Assembly (NCBI GenBank): GCA_006538405.1
Contig: BJKQ01000003.1
Location: 1,488,001-1,552,000 of the forward strand
Length of the DNA: 64,000 nucleotides
Source of the DNA: Hansfordia pulvinata
Lineage: Eukaryota > Ascomycota > Sordariomycetes > Xylariales
Reading direction: 5' to 3'
A program made the position numbers and the translations under genes. Numbering within the stretch: the stretch's first letter is position 1; every line of letters starts with the position of its first letter. The notes beneath the pieces are model-generated. The model searched no databases and had not been told where the DNA came from. It saw nothing but the letters and a program-made list of their open reading frames with translations. Positions 1-11,670 of this stretch are shown piece after piece.

Positions 1-19
1 TGCTAATGTGAACGAAAAG

Positions 20-186
20 TGAGTCGCGTTACTTGCCTGCTTTGCGGTGAGAAAGGCCATTTCCAGGCCCGTTGCACCAACGGGGCCCAGGTTACTGATG
101 ATGGTGGCGTCGAGGCCGGAGGTGGTGACTTCAACGATAGCAACCAATTCAACGCCCCACAGCAGGCTGACAATGGCGGCTGGTAA
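20..186 (+). CDS. CCHC zinc-knuckle protein, C-terminal end (partial)
   Basis: This is the last exon of a gene that begins left of the window. The first bases hold a branch-point-like TGCTAAT and an acceptor AG at 18-19, so the exon starts at 20 with the last two bases of a split codon. The translation contains CLLCGEKGHFQARC, a perfect C-X2-C-X4-H-X4-C zinc knuckle, followed by a Gly/Asn/Gln-rich tail ending ADNGGW and a TAA at 184-186. Zinc knuckles bind single-stranded nucleic acid. Only one knuckle is visible, so the family (Gis2/CNBP-like, a branchpoint-binding protein or another RNA-binding protein) cannot be decided. Confidence 0.6.
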
Positions 187-998
187 ATGTGGACGGGCCA
201 AGATTGAATTGTCGTCAGTCGAAATACACTCACGGAATCCACTACGCGTTGCTTTCGAAACAGGTCGGAGAATAAGACAGGCAGAACTGGTGCTGAGGCT
301 GGCATTGGTGGTTGAGGTATTATTCTTGACCCCTCGTCAAGGCTAGGCGACGAGCCCAGGAAAGTCTACGAGATGTTTACGTTGCGCAGATAGGCTCTCG
401 AAGTGCGGAAATTGAAACGAGTTGCCCCTTGATCGGAGTGCCGTTAGCATGGTCCGAAGTGCTCAGTCATAAATAAAGCTCATCTGCGAGACTGGCTGAG
501 ATGAAGAAGAGTGAAGTTTGCTAGAAATGCTTGCCGGATTAGAGATGACGCGACCAAACAAAGCTTGTTCGAGTGTGCTAATCAACTTAATACCTTGGGT
601 AAGGTGTGATGAGAACTGAAGACGAATACTCGTACTCGTACTCGCAGGCGCTGACGACGTCAAGTGGTGGGCGAGGAGGGAGCTGGGGTTGCTGCTAACC
701 AGGGTGGGTAGTGGGGGAGGCCGATCACGCCGGTTGTCTGGCTGCCCCTCGATAGGCAGCTTTGAAACGGCAGGCACAGGCAGTTCCTTGGAAGGCAAGA
801 GGGGAGTTGCTTGACGACGTGCTACCTTGTTATTTCCCGTACCTTGAGCTGTGTCTTCCCGAGTGGCCCGCTTCCTGCAACCCTACATACCTGCCTTACC
901 CTTCTCGACACCCACGCCATCTTCACACGCCTCCCCAAAACCAGCATCGCCTGTCTGACTCCCAGCCGAGCGTTAGAGAGCTCCCCGCAACCTCCACA
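187..998. other. Intergenic region before AIP1
   Basis: No gene is supported here. Overlapping copies of the TACTCGTA motif lie at 627-640, and the last 150 bases before the AIP1 start are pyrimidine-rich, as in a fungal 5' leader. Confidence 0.6.
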
Positions 999-2955
999 AT
1001 GTCGGTGACGCTGGACAAGACGCTGGCCGCAGCACCCGCCACGGCGCGGGGCCAGCCAACGCCGCTGTCGACCGACTCGAAAGGCCAGAGGATCGCCTAC
1101 GCCGTGCGTTGCCCCGGCTCGTGCCCCCTCCCTCTCGCTACCGCTTAGTAAACGGCATACTAATGATTCTGATCACCTGCAGTCTGGCAAGTCTATCTTT
1201 GTCCGTTCCATCGACGACCCCTCCTCGTGCAAGCAGTACAACGGCCACACGGCACAGACCACCGTCGCCCGCTTCTCCCCTAGCGGCTTCTACGTGGCCA
1301 GCGGCGACGCGACCGGTGCCGTGCGCGTCTGGGACTCCCTCGAGGCCGTCAACACCAAGGGCGAATACCACATCATCTCGGGCCGCATCAACGACATCGC
1401 GTGGGACGGCGACTCGCAGCGCATTATTGCCGTCGGCGATGGCCGCGAGCGCTTCGGTCACTGCATCACCGCCGACAGCGGCAACAGCGTCGGCGAGGTC
1501 TCGGGCCACTCCAAGGTCATCAACTCGGTCGCCATCCGCCCCATGCGGCCCCTGCGCGCTGCGACCGTCGCCGACGACATGTCTATGTGCTTTCTGCACG
1601 GTGCCCCCTTCAAGTTCAACTCCAAGGCCGCCGGCCTGCACAAGGGCTTCGTCTTCGCCACCGCCTTCTCCCTCGACGGAAACTCTCTCGTCACCGTCGG
1701 CGCCGACAAGCGCATTCAGCTCTACGACGGCAAGACGGGCGAACCCACGCGCGATATCGGCCAAGGCGAGCACACGGGCAGCATCTTCGCCGTCAGCTGG
1801 GCTCCGGACTCGAAGCGCTTCGTCACGGCCAGCGCCGACCAGACGGTCAAGATGTGGGACGTCGAAGCCGGCACGGTCCTGCGTACCTGGCGCGTCGGTC
1901 CCGAGGGCTCCAGCATCCCCGACCAACAGGTTGGCGTTGTCTGGCCTCACGGCCGCGACGACGGCCTGATCATCAGCCTTAGTCTCAGTGGCGACCTGAA
2001 CTACCTGCAAGAGGGCTCCGAAAAGCCCGTCCGCGTCGTGCAGGGCCACAACAAGTCTGTGACCGCCATGGGCTCGGGCTCCGAAGGGTCCGGGACTCTG
2101 TGGACCGGGAGTTTCGACGGGCGTGTTTGCGGCTGGGACGTGGCGTCGGGCGAGGGCGCTGCCGTCCGAGGCAACACGCACACCAACCAGGTCACGCAGT
2201 TCGCGGCGGACGGGACCGGAGCCGGGGCCCGCATCTACAGCGTTGGATGGGATGACACGCTGCGGGCCGTGGACGAGGCTGCGCGCGAGTTCGCCTCGCC
2301 CGAGGGCGGTGCCAAGTTGTCTGCGCAGCCGCAGGGCGTGGCGGTGGGCGCAGCGGGAGCGGTCTACGTCGCTACCCCGAGCGGCGTCGACGTCTATACG
2401 GACGGGGGCGCCACGCGGGTGGGCTCGATCGACATCTCGGACGCACAGCCGACGGCGATCGCGGCGCACGCCGGCTCGGGACTCGTGGCTGTCGGCGTCG
2501 ACTCCAAGTCTGTGCGTCTCTTTAAAGCCTCCTCATCGCCAGGCTCCCTGACCCCCGCAGGTGGACTCGACGCCACGGAACCCGCCTCCGCGGTGACCGC
2601 GCTGGCATTCTCGACTGATGGCGCGAAGCTGGCAGCTGGGACCTCGGCGGGCAAGATCTACGCGTACAGCGTGTCGGCGGCGGATGGGCAGCTCAAGCTC
2701 GAGACGGACCGGTGGTCGGCGCACACAGGACGCGTGACGGGAGTGGCGTGGAGCGCGAGCGGCGCGCAGTGCGCGTCGGCGGCGCTGGACACCAACGTGC
2801 ACGTGTGGAGCCTGGCGAAGCCCGGCCAGCGGGCGCGCGCGCCCAACGCGCACAAGGATGGCGCCTACGGCGTCGCCTGGCTGGGCGGGGACCGGCTCGC
2901 CAGCACAGGGGGCGACGCCGCTGTTAAGCTGTGGAAGGTGGAGGGCGTTGCGTGA
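999..2955 (+). CDS. AIP1: Actin-interacting protein 1 (WD40 repeats)
   Basis: Exons 999-1103 and 1183-2955 encode about 625 residues, the usual size of Aip1/WDR1. The 79-nt intron has donor GTGCGT, branch point ACTAAT and acceptor CAG, and joins in phase 0. The start MSVTLDKTLAAAPATARGQP is typical of fungal Aip1. Many WD40 blades follow, for example VASGDATGAVRVWDSLEA, FVTASADQTVKMWD and a closing LASTGGDAAVKLWKVEGVA; Aip1 folds as two linked seven-bladed propellers. Family knowledge: Aip1 works with cofilin to disassemble actin filaments in cytosolic patches. The first ATG of the open frame lies after a pyrimidine-rich leader. The long antisense frame over it is a shadow of its codon bias. 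Confidence 0.93.
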
Positions 2956-3757
2956 TAGAGCGGAGCCAGGCGAGACGTTCGTCTTTTCGCTCCGGAGAAG
3001 AGATATATATGAGGAAACGACGAGATGCTTGCATGATACACTGCAGTAGACGGGGCAGGGGCGCAGAGGGTCGGAAGGGCCGTCTGCGCGATGCCGGTTT
3101 GCTATGAAGAGAGATGACTAAAAGGATAAAAATACATTGACACCCGCATGAATCCGGCATAGCTGCGTGAGATCTATACCCTTCTATATAGAGGATGACA
3201 AGGCGTTAGGAAGTAGTTGTTGGTGGCAGTCGGTGAGCACGCCAGCGGTGGCATGATCCGGAGTTGGAAGGACTTGCCGCTTTTCTTTCTTCCGTCGTCC
3301 CATCTTGATGATCTTTGATTCATTGGGGGCTATGCGAATTAGCTTACCAGCAACGAAAATAAGGAGGGGGGGGTTTCACTGATCAGTGAAATCGGGTCTT
3401 TTTAGAAAGGCAGACTCAATTTGTCACGTCAAAATCATTTTCAGCTATGGGTCGTGAAGACGGGGTCGTTGATTAGGAACGAAAGTCAAGCCGCATAAAT
3501 CAGTGAGCAATATAAAGGGGGTATAGCAGTCCGTAACGCCTCACAGAAGAAACCACCGCAGGCGAGAGACGGCCGGCTTGCCTCGATCTCAAGCTGAGGC
3601 CTCCCCGCCTATTATCCAAGAACCAATAACCCGAACTGTGATGGAATCTCCCCAAGTCCACCAAACAGCGCGCGTTAAAGGGTAAACATTCCCGTAGTTA
3701 ACCAGCTTCTCCTCCCAAGAAAGAAGAAAGAAGAATGAACTCCCGAGTTTGGCTCAG
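2956..3757. other. Intergenic 3' region shared by AIP1 and ALG13
   Basis: AIP1 (+) and ALG13 (-) converge on this stretch. It is richer in A/T than its surroundings and includes a short G run near 3364. No frame or RNA gene is supported. Confidence 0.6.
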
Positions 3758-4711
3758 TCAAGAAGCTGCTGCTGCTGCCGCCGCTGCCGCCGCCGACGCC
3801 GACCCGAGCCCCGGCAGCGACCACCCGGTCCCCTCCAGGACGAAGTAGACGGCGTAGCAGGAGAAGCCGTAGGCGGCGGCGCGCGAGGCCCAGCGGAGAG
3901 CGGCGGCGCCCGGCGAAGGCGGGAGCCGGGGCCGGGGCGCTCTGCGCCGCCGCTGCTGCGACACGAGGTCCTCGCACACGTCGGCGAGGTTGCGAGGCGC
4001 GCGGGGCCGGCCGCCCGCCGCGGCCTCGACCGGCAGCGGCCAGGGCCGGGGCGCGAAGTTCTCTGCCTCGTCCATGGCCTCGGCCATGTGGCTGTGGCGG
4101 GAGCGAGGTCAGCTTTTTTGTTTCTTGGTCCCGCGTTGGGGGGGGGGTTTGGTTTACATACCCGAGCTTGCCCCAGATGGCATGTCCGTCCTTCTCCATC
4201 TTGAGAGCCAGCTGGTCCTGATGATTGTTCATCAGGGACGGGTTGGGCACGATGACCAGCCTGGTCTGGAGGGGGAGGGCGTCGAGGATGGAGCCTGATC
4301 CTGCTTGGGGGGGGGCATCGTTAGACGGGGGAGCCCTCAGAGTTCAAGAACAAGAAGAAAGGGGTTCAGAGGGGAGGCTCTTACCTCCGTGGGTGATGAT
4401 GGCGCCGTGGCCCCGGGGACCTCGGCCGCTGCCGCCGCAGTCCGGGTCGGGGTCGGGGTCGGGGACCGCCAGGCGCATCTCGGCCTGGATGTCGTCGGTG
4501 AAGTCGAACCCCCGCAGGCGCAGCTGGCCGGGGCCGGCGGGAGGGCGGCCCTGGCGCGGTCGAACAGGTCGAGGCTGGGCCCGCACTGGACGACGAGGTC
4601 GGTGTAGCCCAGGGTCCGCAGCTTGGCGAGGAAGGCGGGCGAGGTGACCTCGTCGATGAGGGGCTGGAAGCCGGCGGTGGCGCCGATGGTGACGAAGATG
4701 TAGCGCCTCAT
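3758..4711 (-). CDS. ALG13: UDP-GlcNAc transferase subunit ALG13, with an apparent one-base frameshift
   Basis: Exons on the minus strand: 4711-4385, 4300-4162 and 4091-3758. The start MRRYIFVTIGATAGFQPLID and the later motifs LRGFDFTDDIQAEM, AIITHGGSGSILDALP and PNPSLMNNHQDQLA are diagnostic of Alg13. Alg13 with Alg14 adds the second GlcNAc to dolichol-PP-GlcNAc on the cytosolic ER face. Both introns (84 and 70 nt) have clean GTAAGA or GTATGT donors, and the first has a CTAAC branch point. Summed exon length is 800 nt, one short of a multiple of three: the frame changes between about 4515 and 4560 in GC-rich sequence with no room for an intron. The C-terminal exon adds a moderately hydrophobic segment and a poly-Ala tail not expected in this normally soluble subunit. 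The frameshift may be an assembly error or a real lesion. Confidence 0.85.
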
Positions 4712-5500
4712 GGCTTCATCCTCAGGGCCAACCGGTCTTGCGATAAGTGAGTGGTCTGTACCCTCAGTAAGGCAAGCCCGCCGCGTTAGTTGACCGTGCT
4801 GGCGGGGCTGGACGGGGCAATCGGGGGTTTCCCTTTGGTGAAGTTCTGTCTGGCAAGATCCTCCTTTGAATGATGGCAGTCCCAAGTGGCGATAGATCAG
4901 CGAAGAGACCATGCGACAGCGTTGCAGAAGAATTGGGCGGCATTGATGCCGTCGTCGTCGGCAGGCCGATACTCAATTGGCGGATCGGCGCCGAAGCCTG
5001 GAGTACTTCGAAGAGGCGCCACAGCATTGGCACAGCTGAGGCACAAGACTCGTAGCTCGTACTTACGAATAGCAGCCACGCTCGAGTGAGTACAAGAGAC
5101 ACGAAAGGAGTGCCTCACGCCCGCGCCTTGAAAAGCCTCGCAGAAGTACCTGCAAGTATACGTGACCAGGCACGTCAGGCAGGTTTCCTGCACCGGACGG
5201 GATTGGCCAATTAGGCCCTGGCCATTGTCGTGAGCAGCCAATGAGAGCCCCGAAGCCAACCGCGTCGGCCCACATGTCCCTGGGAAAGAGCTCCCGTACT
5301 CACATCTGCACTTGCCCGTCTTGGGCCGAGAGGAAATTCTTCTGGCCCGATTGGCGACGCCTTCAACCACCCTGCTCGCTGTCCCGTCGCGACCATCACC
5401 ATCCCAACCCAGGCGGCCTACTTCCACCCACACGCCCGACGCGACGCTCACCGCCGAACCTACGTGACTGGGCACGTCTCCTCCCCCCAAAGCGCCCACC
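4712..5500. promoter_or_regulatory. Shared promoter region of divergent ALG13 and mS35
   Basis: About 790 nt separate the two divergent start codons. The half nearer mS35 is pyrimidine-rich on the plus strand. No TATA element stands out and no extra gene is supported. Partial copies of the CTCGTA motif occur near 5048-5060. Confidence 0.4.
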
Positions 5501-6924
5501 ATGTCCGCGGCCGCACGGTCGCTGCGCACGTCGCTGCGATGCGGCTCCCGCCGACCCCCGACCTCGCCCTCCCCCTTCATCGCGCCGCCCTCGCGTCAAC
5601 GACCCTCTGCCGCGCCCCTTGTGCACTCGCGCTGGAAGACGACAGACGCAGGCACGGGCTCGGCCTCCCAACCCAAAAGCACCCCGAACAGGCCCAGTGT
5701 GCCTCGCTCTGCCCGCACCCTCGAGGCCCTCGAGGCCCTCGATCCGCACGTCTCGCTCTCTCCGGCCGACCCAGATGCCGCAGAGGGCTCGGAGGCCTCC
5801 TCGAGGGAGCCTCACCCCAGATTCGAAAAACTCGAGATCACCAGCAAACAGGTCATGATGGGCCCTTATCGCACCAGTCGCCCCAACCACATCCACCCTG
5901 ACGACTGGGACAGGTTCAGTGACATAGCCTTCGAGAACAAGGCTACCCCCCCAGTCCAGGCACTCTTGGAAAGTTCCGAAGAGGAGGTGAATGATATTAC
6001 CGACAAAATGATGAGTGAACCCAGAACTCCGCGTGTCGGCCGTGGTATTTGGAATGCCGACGAGGAGGACCCTGATCTCATTGGCCCCGAGAATATTGAT
6101 GAAGACGACGACATTTCCAGCTTGGCTCACGCAAAGCTCGAAGAGCATCGTGAATATCGCCAGTACGCTCGTTTGGCTGCGTGGCAGCTGCCCATGCTTT
6201 CCAGTAAGCTCAATGCCGGCCCAATGGCCCCGCGTCCCGGCTGACCCCGTGTAGAAATCGCCGTCCCCTTCCAGCCGCCCTCCCTCGAGCAACCTCTGCG
6301 CTTCCGCTATACCTCATACATGGGAGAACTTCACCCTGCCGAGAGCAAGGTTGTCGTTGAGTTTTCCCCTCGGGATCTCGGCCTGAACGACGCGCAGCAG
6401 CTCAAGCTCAAGAAGCTGCTCGGCGTCCGCTACAACCCCGAAATCGACATTGCGAAAATGAGCTGCGAGCAGTACGAGCATCAAGCTCAGAATAAGCGCT
6501 ACCTGAGCGACGTCGTCAACACCCTGGTCGCGCAAGCCAAGGTAGGCCGAGCCCACCGCACATGGAGATGCGGCGTGAATTCAGACTAATCGTTACTCGC
6601 CCGCAGGACACTACCGACACCTTCGAGGACGTACCCCTCGACACTCGCCATCACAAGAGCAAGGTGGCCTACAAGTTCCCGGCGGAGTGGCGCATGACGG
6701 AGGAGCGCGCCCAGTTCCTCGCGGACACCCGGCGAAAGGCATTGCTCCTGGATGAGCAGAAGAAGGAAGCCGGCCTCCTGGTCGACGGCACCCAGCGCAT
6801 CGCCCAGCTCGCCTCCCAGCCCGTTCCCGAGGCCCAGCCCGTAATGTCCGGCCGCGGCGGCGCCCGAATCGGCGCCCCGCGGGGCAAGGCTGGAGGCAAG
6901 GGCGGAGCCCGCGCGCGTGCCTAA
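5501..6924 (+). CDS. RSM24: Mitochondrial small-subunit ribosomal protein mS35 (Rsm24)
   Basis: Exons 5501-6203, 6255-6541 and 6607-6924 give 435 residues; the introns are 51 and 65 nt. The N-terminus MSAAARSLRTSLRCGSRRPP is rich in Arg, Ser and Ala without acids, as in a mitochondrial presequence. The core RFRYTSYMGELHPAESKVVV, the stretch around KMSCEQYEHQAQNKRYLSD and the closing TFEDVPLDTRHHKSKVAYKF match the MRP-S28/mS35 family of the 37S mitoribosome. The first intron joins LPML to the AVPFQPPS segment with a CTGAC branch point. The C-terminus is a basic Gly/Arg/Ala tail (RGGARIGAPRGKAGGKGGAR), possibly contacting rRNA. Confidence 0.9.
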
Positions 6925-7672
6925 GATTGCGCACCTCCCGTGCCCGACTGCGCGAGCCACTGCCACCCTTCCGACGAACCCTTGAACCGAGGATCCCCCC
7001 CTCCCCCTCGACTCATGTACCCCCCCCCCCCCCGCATGTACGATATCCCTCGGTAGACGGAGGCATGAGATGTGTTGGCGTCAGGCTGCCCCGCTCCGGA
7101 ACCAGACGCGACCTCGGACCGGGTCGGACCTGGGGAGTTACCTACTGTACAAATGTAAGAATAGACAGCCGTCCCCTCGGCGGCTCGAGATAGAAATGAG
7201 ACTTCTGGTTGGGCAAGAGAGGGCCCGTGGTGTAAACTGGCATGCGCACCTGCTCCTGGTGCCCGTGAGCGTGGGAGGAGAACTGTAGCCACGGGGTTTT
7301 CGATTCCACGGCCGCCCGAACTTGTAACTGACAGGAGCCCTGCGCTGCGTGCACGTGGAGGGGTTAAATAAACCTATAGCAGCAACGGCGTTTTCGGCGT
7401 TCCATTTGTGATGCGCGTCGAGTGACATGGCGCCTGAAAGTTAATGATGGTTGATTGTGGTCACGGCGGGGTATTGGCAGACGACTCAAGCCCGCCGGTG
7501 GCTGCGAACCGTCTACCTTGTGCTACAATTTCTGCTCCAACCCGTGTTTTGACTTGACAGGATCTCATCGCTTCGGACACTCTCATTTTGCCACATGGGT
7601 GAGTGAGCCGATGACGGACTCAGCCAGTCGAGAATACTGTCCTATTTTCTGTCAAGCACTCCTGTGTCCTTT

Positions 7673-7702
7673 GAGGATCCATACACTTGAGGATCCATAC
7701 AA
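7673..7702. repeat. Short tandem duplication
   Basis: TTGAGGATCCATACA is present twice in direct succession. It is a small local duplication with no associated gene. Confidence 0.6.
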
Positions 7703-10700
7703 TGGATGCCAGGTTTAAGGTAACGTCGCCTGCAGCGCTACTGCTCGGTGTGTATCTCATGGGCTGGCCTCGAAGCGTACTTTCCCGGCTTCCACATTAT
7801 ATTCGTTTCCCATGGACCATTCCGCTTCAAGGGCGGCAAGATGCCATAGTTGAAAGCAGTCGTGTAGTTATTTGCCTTCCTGACGTGTTCTCCCGCCCTC
7901 GGCAGCTTCCGGCCTCTTCTGGCTGACCTGCAATTCACCAGCACCCCTGAAGTTCCGTCCGTTTACCCCCGAGGCCACCTGCGGGTGTCTGATCCCAGCG
8001 CGCGAAAGCAATAGCCGGAGGAAGCTTCCCCGTAAAGCGAAACGATTCCGTAGAGAAAGCAGGGCCCTGAAAATTTGATAGGACTGCATGCTGGCCCAAA
8101 AGAATCAATCCCTTTGGACGGCAGCTTTACCGAGTCGAAGGCGTCCTTTCTCTTCGACGCCTTTACTAATCTACTGCGTCGGTCGAGAATGAGTTTTGCC
8201 TGCAAACACACACATGATTGGTCGCCCCATGAGCTTTTTAGGAGAACTGCCGAAGGGTGCCTGTTTGGCATGTGACTAGATCCGGGGAGGCCTGCACCGA
8301 GCGCAATATCTAAGCCTCGCGGGAGGTACCAGTGCGACTCTACAAATCCCGGTACCCGCTACAGCACCAGGTTCTTCTTTCTTATTATTAGGTCCAGTAC
8401 AACGTGAAGATACGATGGTTCGGGATATCCACCCCTGGTTGTGACGCAGAGGCGGAAAGTAAGCTATGCAACTTTCGTAGACTGCCACTTGTCGAACAGA
8501 CTGATCAACCGTGAAGTGCATTGATGGTATCTCTTCCCGCGCAGGCCGGGTTTTCCTTTCTACTGGGCAGGGGTGAGATGTGGCAGAGATGGGGAAAGGT
8601 GTCCCATATTACCTTATCATGAGGATCTCAAAGTATGCCTTGACCGACACACGCGCTGGCTGTATCGCTTTCAGTTGAGGCTCGGCACGTTACGTATGCT
8701 ACCCAGGCTGAGAAACGCTCTCCCTAGTGCGAAGCGCAGCAACGATGGCACGAGATGCGCAGCGCGTCTGAACAGGCGCGGCGCTAGACGCGCGGCACGT
8801 TGGCGCGGCCCAGACTAAATTTTAGTGATCGTCGGTAGGGCAGAGAGCCAAGCGTGCCAAGTTCAGAAGAGGAAACGAAAGGGAAAGCAAACGACGAGAA
8901 AGAGATGGGGCTTCGAAGGGGCATGGCGTGAGGCTGGGGAGGGCTGTGTGAGAGTAGCGGGTCAAGCCGGCCACGTCGCCAAGGGCCCCCAGGACGGCAG
9001 CAAACCAAGTTCTCGACAAAAATATTCACAACCGAAGCGCTACGTCGTGGCGTGCAGCGACAGCTGAGATGGATGCATTGGCCGGCGCAGGGACCGAATG
9101 TTGCGAGGCAGTGGCGGCACTCATCAAGAGGGAAGAGGGGGGCCCTTGCGCAGAACCGATGCCTGAAGCGGCTATCGATGGGTTGTCGCGGCGAACCGGC
9201 GAGAGGTGGCTCGGTGGTGATTGGCTTGGAGTGGCTAGTTGCGCGAGACAGGTGCACTGCAAAGAGGATGTCGAGGGTCAGGTGGCGGAGGAGGATGACC
9301 TGGGCGAGGCGTGAGACCTGGCGCGGCGAGACTGCACTGGAGGGCACCTGATGGTGGATCGGACGATCTCTGGGCCCGGATGAGATCCTGCAGGTGGTGG
9401 TGGTGGTGCGGTAACAGGGCGCTGCAGCAAGGTGGAAGCGAGCGAGCTGGCTCGCCGAGTACTCGTACGCACTGCTGGCTCGCCGAGCTCGCACCGCTGG
9501 CTGGCTGACTAGCTCGCACTGCTGGCTGGTCCTCTCGGGACACGGCTGGCTGGAGGCCCGGGATGCGAGGGCCGGAACTTCGGCACGGCGGCGTTGCTGG
9601 CTGGCTTGCGGGACGGGCTTTGGCCAACTCGTGCGTGCGAGTACGGCCACGGCACGGAATCGTGAAATTGGATGGCAAAGCCGGCAGCCTGCGCCCGCCG
9701 TCTTCCATTGTGGGCAGTGGAGGCGATCGCTCCTGGCCGAACCCTGGAGGTGCCCAGAATGAACTGGGGGGCGGCCTAAACTGCCCGGGGGCCCAGACGA
9801 ACGGCCCAGGTGCCGGGCGGTCGCGTGTACGAGTACCAGCATATTGGGGGGTAAAGTGGTGGTGTTACGGGGTATCCGGGTACGAGTACCTACCTTACTC
9901 TGTCATACACGTACTTCCATTGTACGAGTATCTTGGGCACTGGAGAGACTCTACCTGACTGGCCTGACTGGCACCCAGTCCAGCCTGGCGTGGGTGGGGC
10001 GCTGTCATGCACCGGCAGACAGCGCGAGTGATGTCATGATACCCGCATGACATTGAAGCCTCCAGGTCTTGCGACGCCTGTCGCCACTGATCAGCCCGTC
10101 CCCCGATCACGATGTCCCGGCTTCAAGCTGTCTCTGGTCCGAGCACTCGTACACGCCCGAGTCTGCTCAGTTAGACTGCAGAGCTTGGCTGCTTGTCGCC
10201 GCGTAATCGGCTCGGTGGCTGTGGTGGCTGACCCTTGCCGATATTCGTCCAAGCCGACTCCAACAAGTCTGATCTGTCTATGATGGACGTCCCTGGTGAT
10301 GCTCAGCCACAGCAGCCTAGCTGAATGTTTGCCTGCGCGTGCCTGCCAGGTACGAATACCTTACCTAAACTCGGAACAGACTCGTCGCCTCACCAATGGA
10401 GCCTGTGCGGTCGAGAGGTACGAGTACCTTAGGTATCCATGGACGTACCTGAACTCGCAAGCGTCGTCCCGTGGGGAAAGACAGTGTGGCGCTTCGAGAC
10501 CCAGGCTGCGCGTCCGCAAGCACAACCCTGCCACGGCCGGATTTGGGTCGGGATGGTGCTGCAAAACAGGGAAGCAGGGCCAAGCGGTGGCCCGGACGAC
10601 GAGGCACAGGGCGCCACGCGAGGCCGCTGGTCAGTCGACGCCCGCTTTGGAGAGCGGCGCTACCGTCTCTACCTAGGTGGACGAGTGCGCCGAGGCCCCA

Positions 10701-11116
10701 TGGGCAGATACATCATCTAGATTGGGAGGAACAAGCCGCTGCAGACAGGCGTGACAGGGCCTGCAGGCTTCAATGGAGGAGATGACTGGCCGCTCGAGGC
10801 CATGCGTCATACATCCACCTCGTCCATCCGGAAAGACAATCCCTCGACAGAGTGTACCCGCCTGGTACGTTCGTCCGCTCGCCTTGTTCGCCCCCTTCGG
10901 CCACTCGGCCACAAGTCTCGCCCAGGTATCGCCTCCCCCGTCTTGTGTTAGCGCTCCAGACGCCCGCCACCCAGATCAGATTGTTTTACCCGGCTGACGA
11001 ACCGCTTGATGAATCGCGAACGGCAACGCCCCCCTTCCGCCTGCCGCCGCTTCCAGGTCCTGCCAGCGGACGAGCACAACGCGGCCCATCCGCCGTCTGC
11101 CCAGTGTCCGTGGATG

Positions 11117-11124
11117 TATATAAG
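11117..11124 (+). promoter_or_regulatory. TATA box of PMP3
   Basis: TATATAAG lies about 180 nt upstream of the PMP3 start codon and is followed by a CT-rich leader. This fits the strong, stress-responsive expression usual for PMP3 genes, although expression is inferred from the family only. Confidence 0.6.
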
Positions 11125-11303
11125 ACTGCCTGCTGCTGCTGCTCCTCCGCCAGCCCCTCCTCGCCCGCCTGTTCCTCGACTCCATCTCCCCGTATACCCA
11201 CGCATACATCATCAGTCTTCTGTCGCGATCGCAACAAGCATCCATTGCCGCCGATAAACACAGCAAAGCAAAGTCTTTTCGCCAACATTACTCTCTCGCC
11301 ACC

Positions 11304-11670
11304 ATGCCTTTCACCGCCAGGTCAGTCCGGTCCCGTCCTGCCCGGCTCGTCGCCGCGACGGCGCTCCCCAGCAGTGGCACTGCTGTCGCACTGCCTTGTC
11401 CAATTGCCCGCGATCGACTCACTGACACACGTCTTCTCTCCAGCGACATCTGCAAGATTCTGCTTGCCATCATTCTGCCCCCCGTCGGCGTCTTCCTCGA
11501 GCGGGGTTGCGGCGCTGACTTCTGCATCAACATCCTGTTGACCTGCCTGGGTTACATCCCCGGCATCATCCACGCCCTGTACGTCCAAATCCAGCCCGCA
11601 AGTGCTTCTGCCCTGGCGCCCAGCAGTGCTGACAGTCGCGCCCTACAGGTACATCATCTTGAAATATTAA
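11304..11670 (+). CDS. PMP3: Plasma membrane proteolipid 3 (PMP3 family)
   Basis: Exons 11304-11320, 11444-11578 and 11649-11670 give 57 residues. The first exon is only 17 nt and the last 22 nt. Splicing joins MPFTA to SDICKILLAIILPPVGVF, then RGCGADFCINILLTCLGYIP and finally HALYIILKY; this is the complete UPF0057/PMP3 family sequence at its usual length, with two membrane helices and the conserved ILPP turn. Family knowledge: it is a small plasma-membrane protein that affects membrane potential and resistance to salt and cationic stress. Introns are 123 and 70 nt. The start ATG sits in CACCATGCC, a good fungal context. Confidence 0.95.

Larger units (their letters stand above)
6925..11303. 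other. Long intergenic region, no gene supported
   Basis: No frame here has recognisable domains or a consistent exon structure. It contains a C14 run at 7020-7033, a doubled GAGGATCCATACA near 7673-7702, GGCT/GCTC-rich repetition around 9440-9560, and five exact copies of TACTCGTA/TACGAGTA between 9460 and 10426. The long minus-strand frame at 8784-9842 is judged spurious. Confidence 0.5.

Noticed and set aside
1138..2469. 443-residue minus-strand open frame opposite AIP1
   Set aside because: It lies entirely over AIP1 exon 2 and has the Arg/Ala/Val-rich composition of a codon-bias shadow, with no domain.
5396..6292. Minus-strand open frame opposite mS35
   Set aside because: Antisense shadow of the well-supported mS35 exon 1.
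8784..9842. 352-residue minus-strand open frame
   Set aside because: No domain, no splice logic, Ser/Arg/Pro-rich low-complexity sequence spanning several TACTCGTA motifs and GGCT repeats. A chance frame in GC-rich DNA is more likely.
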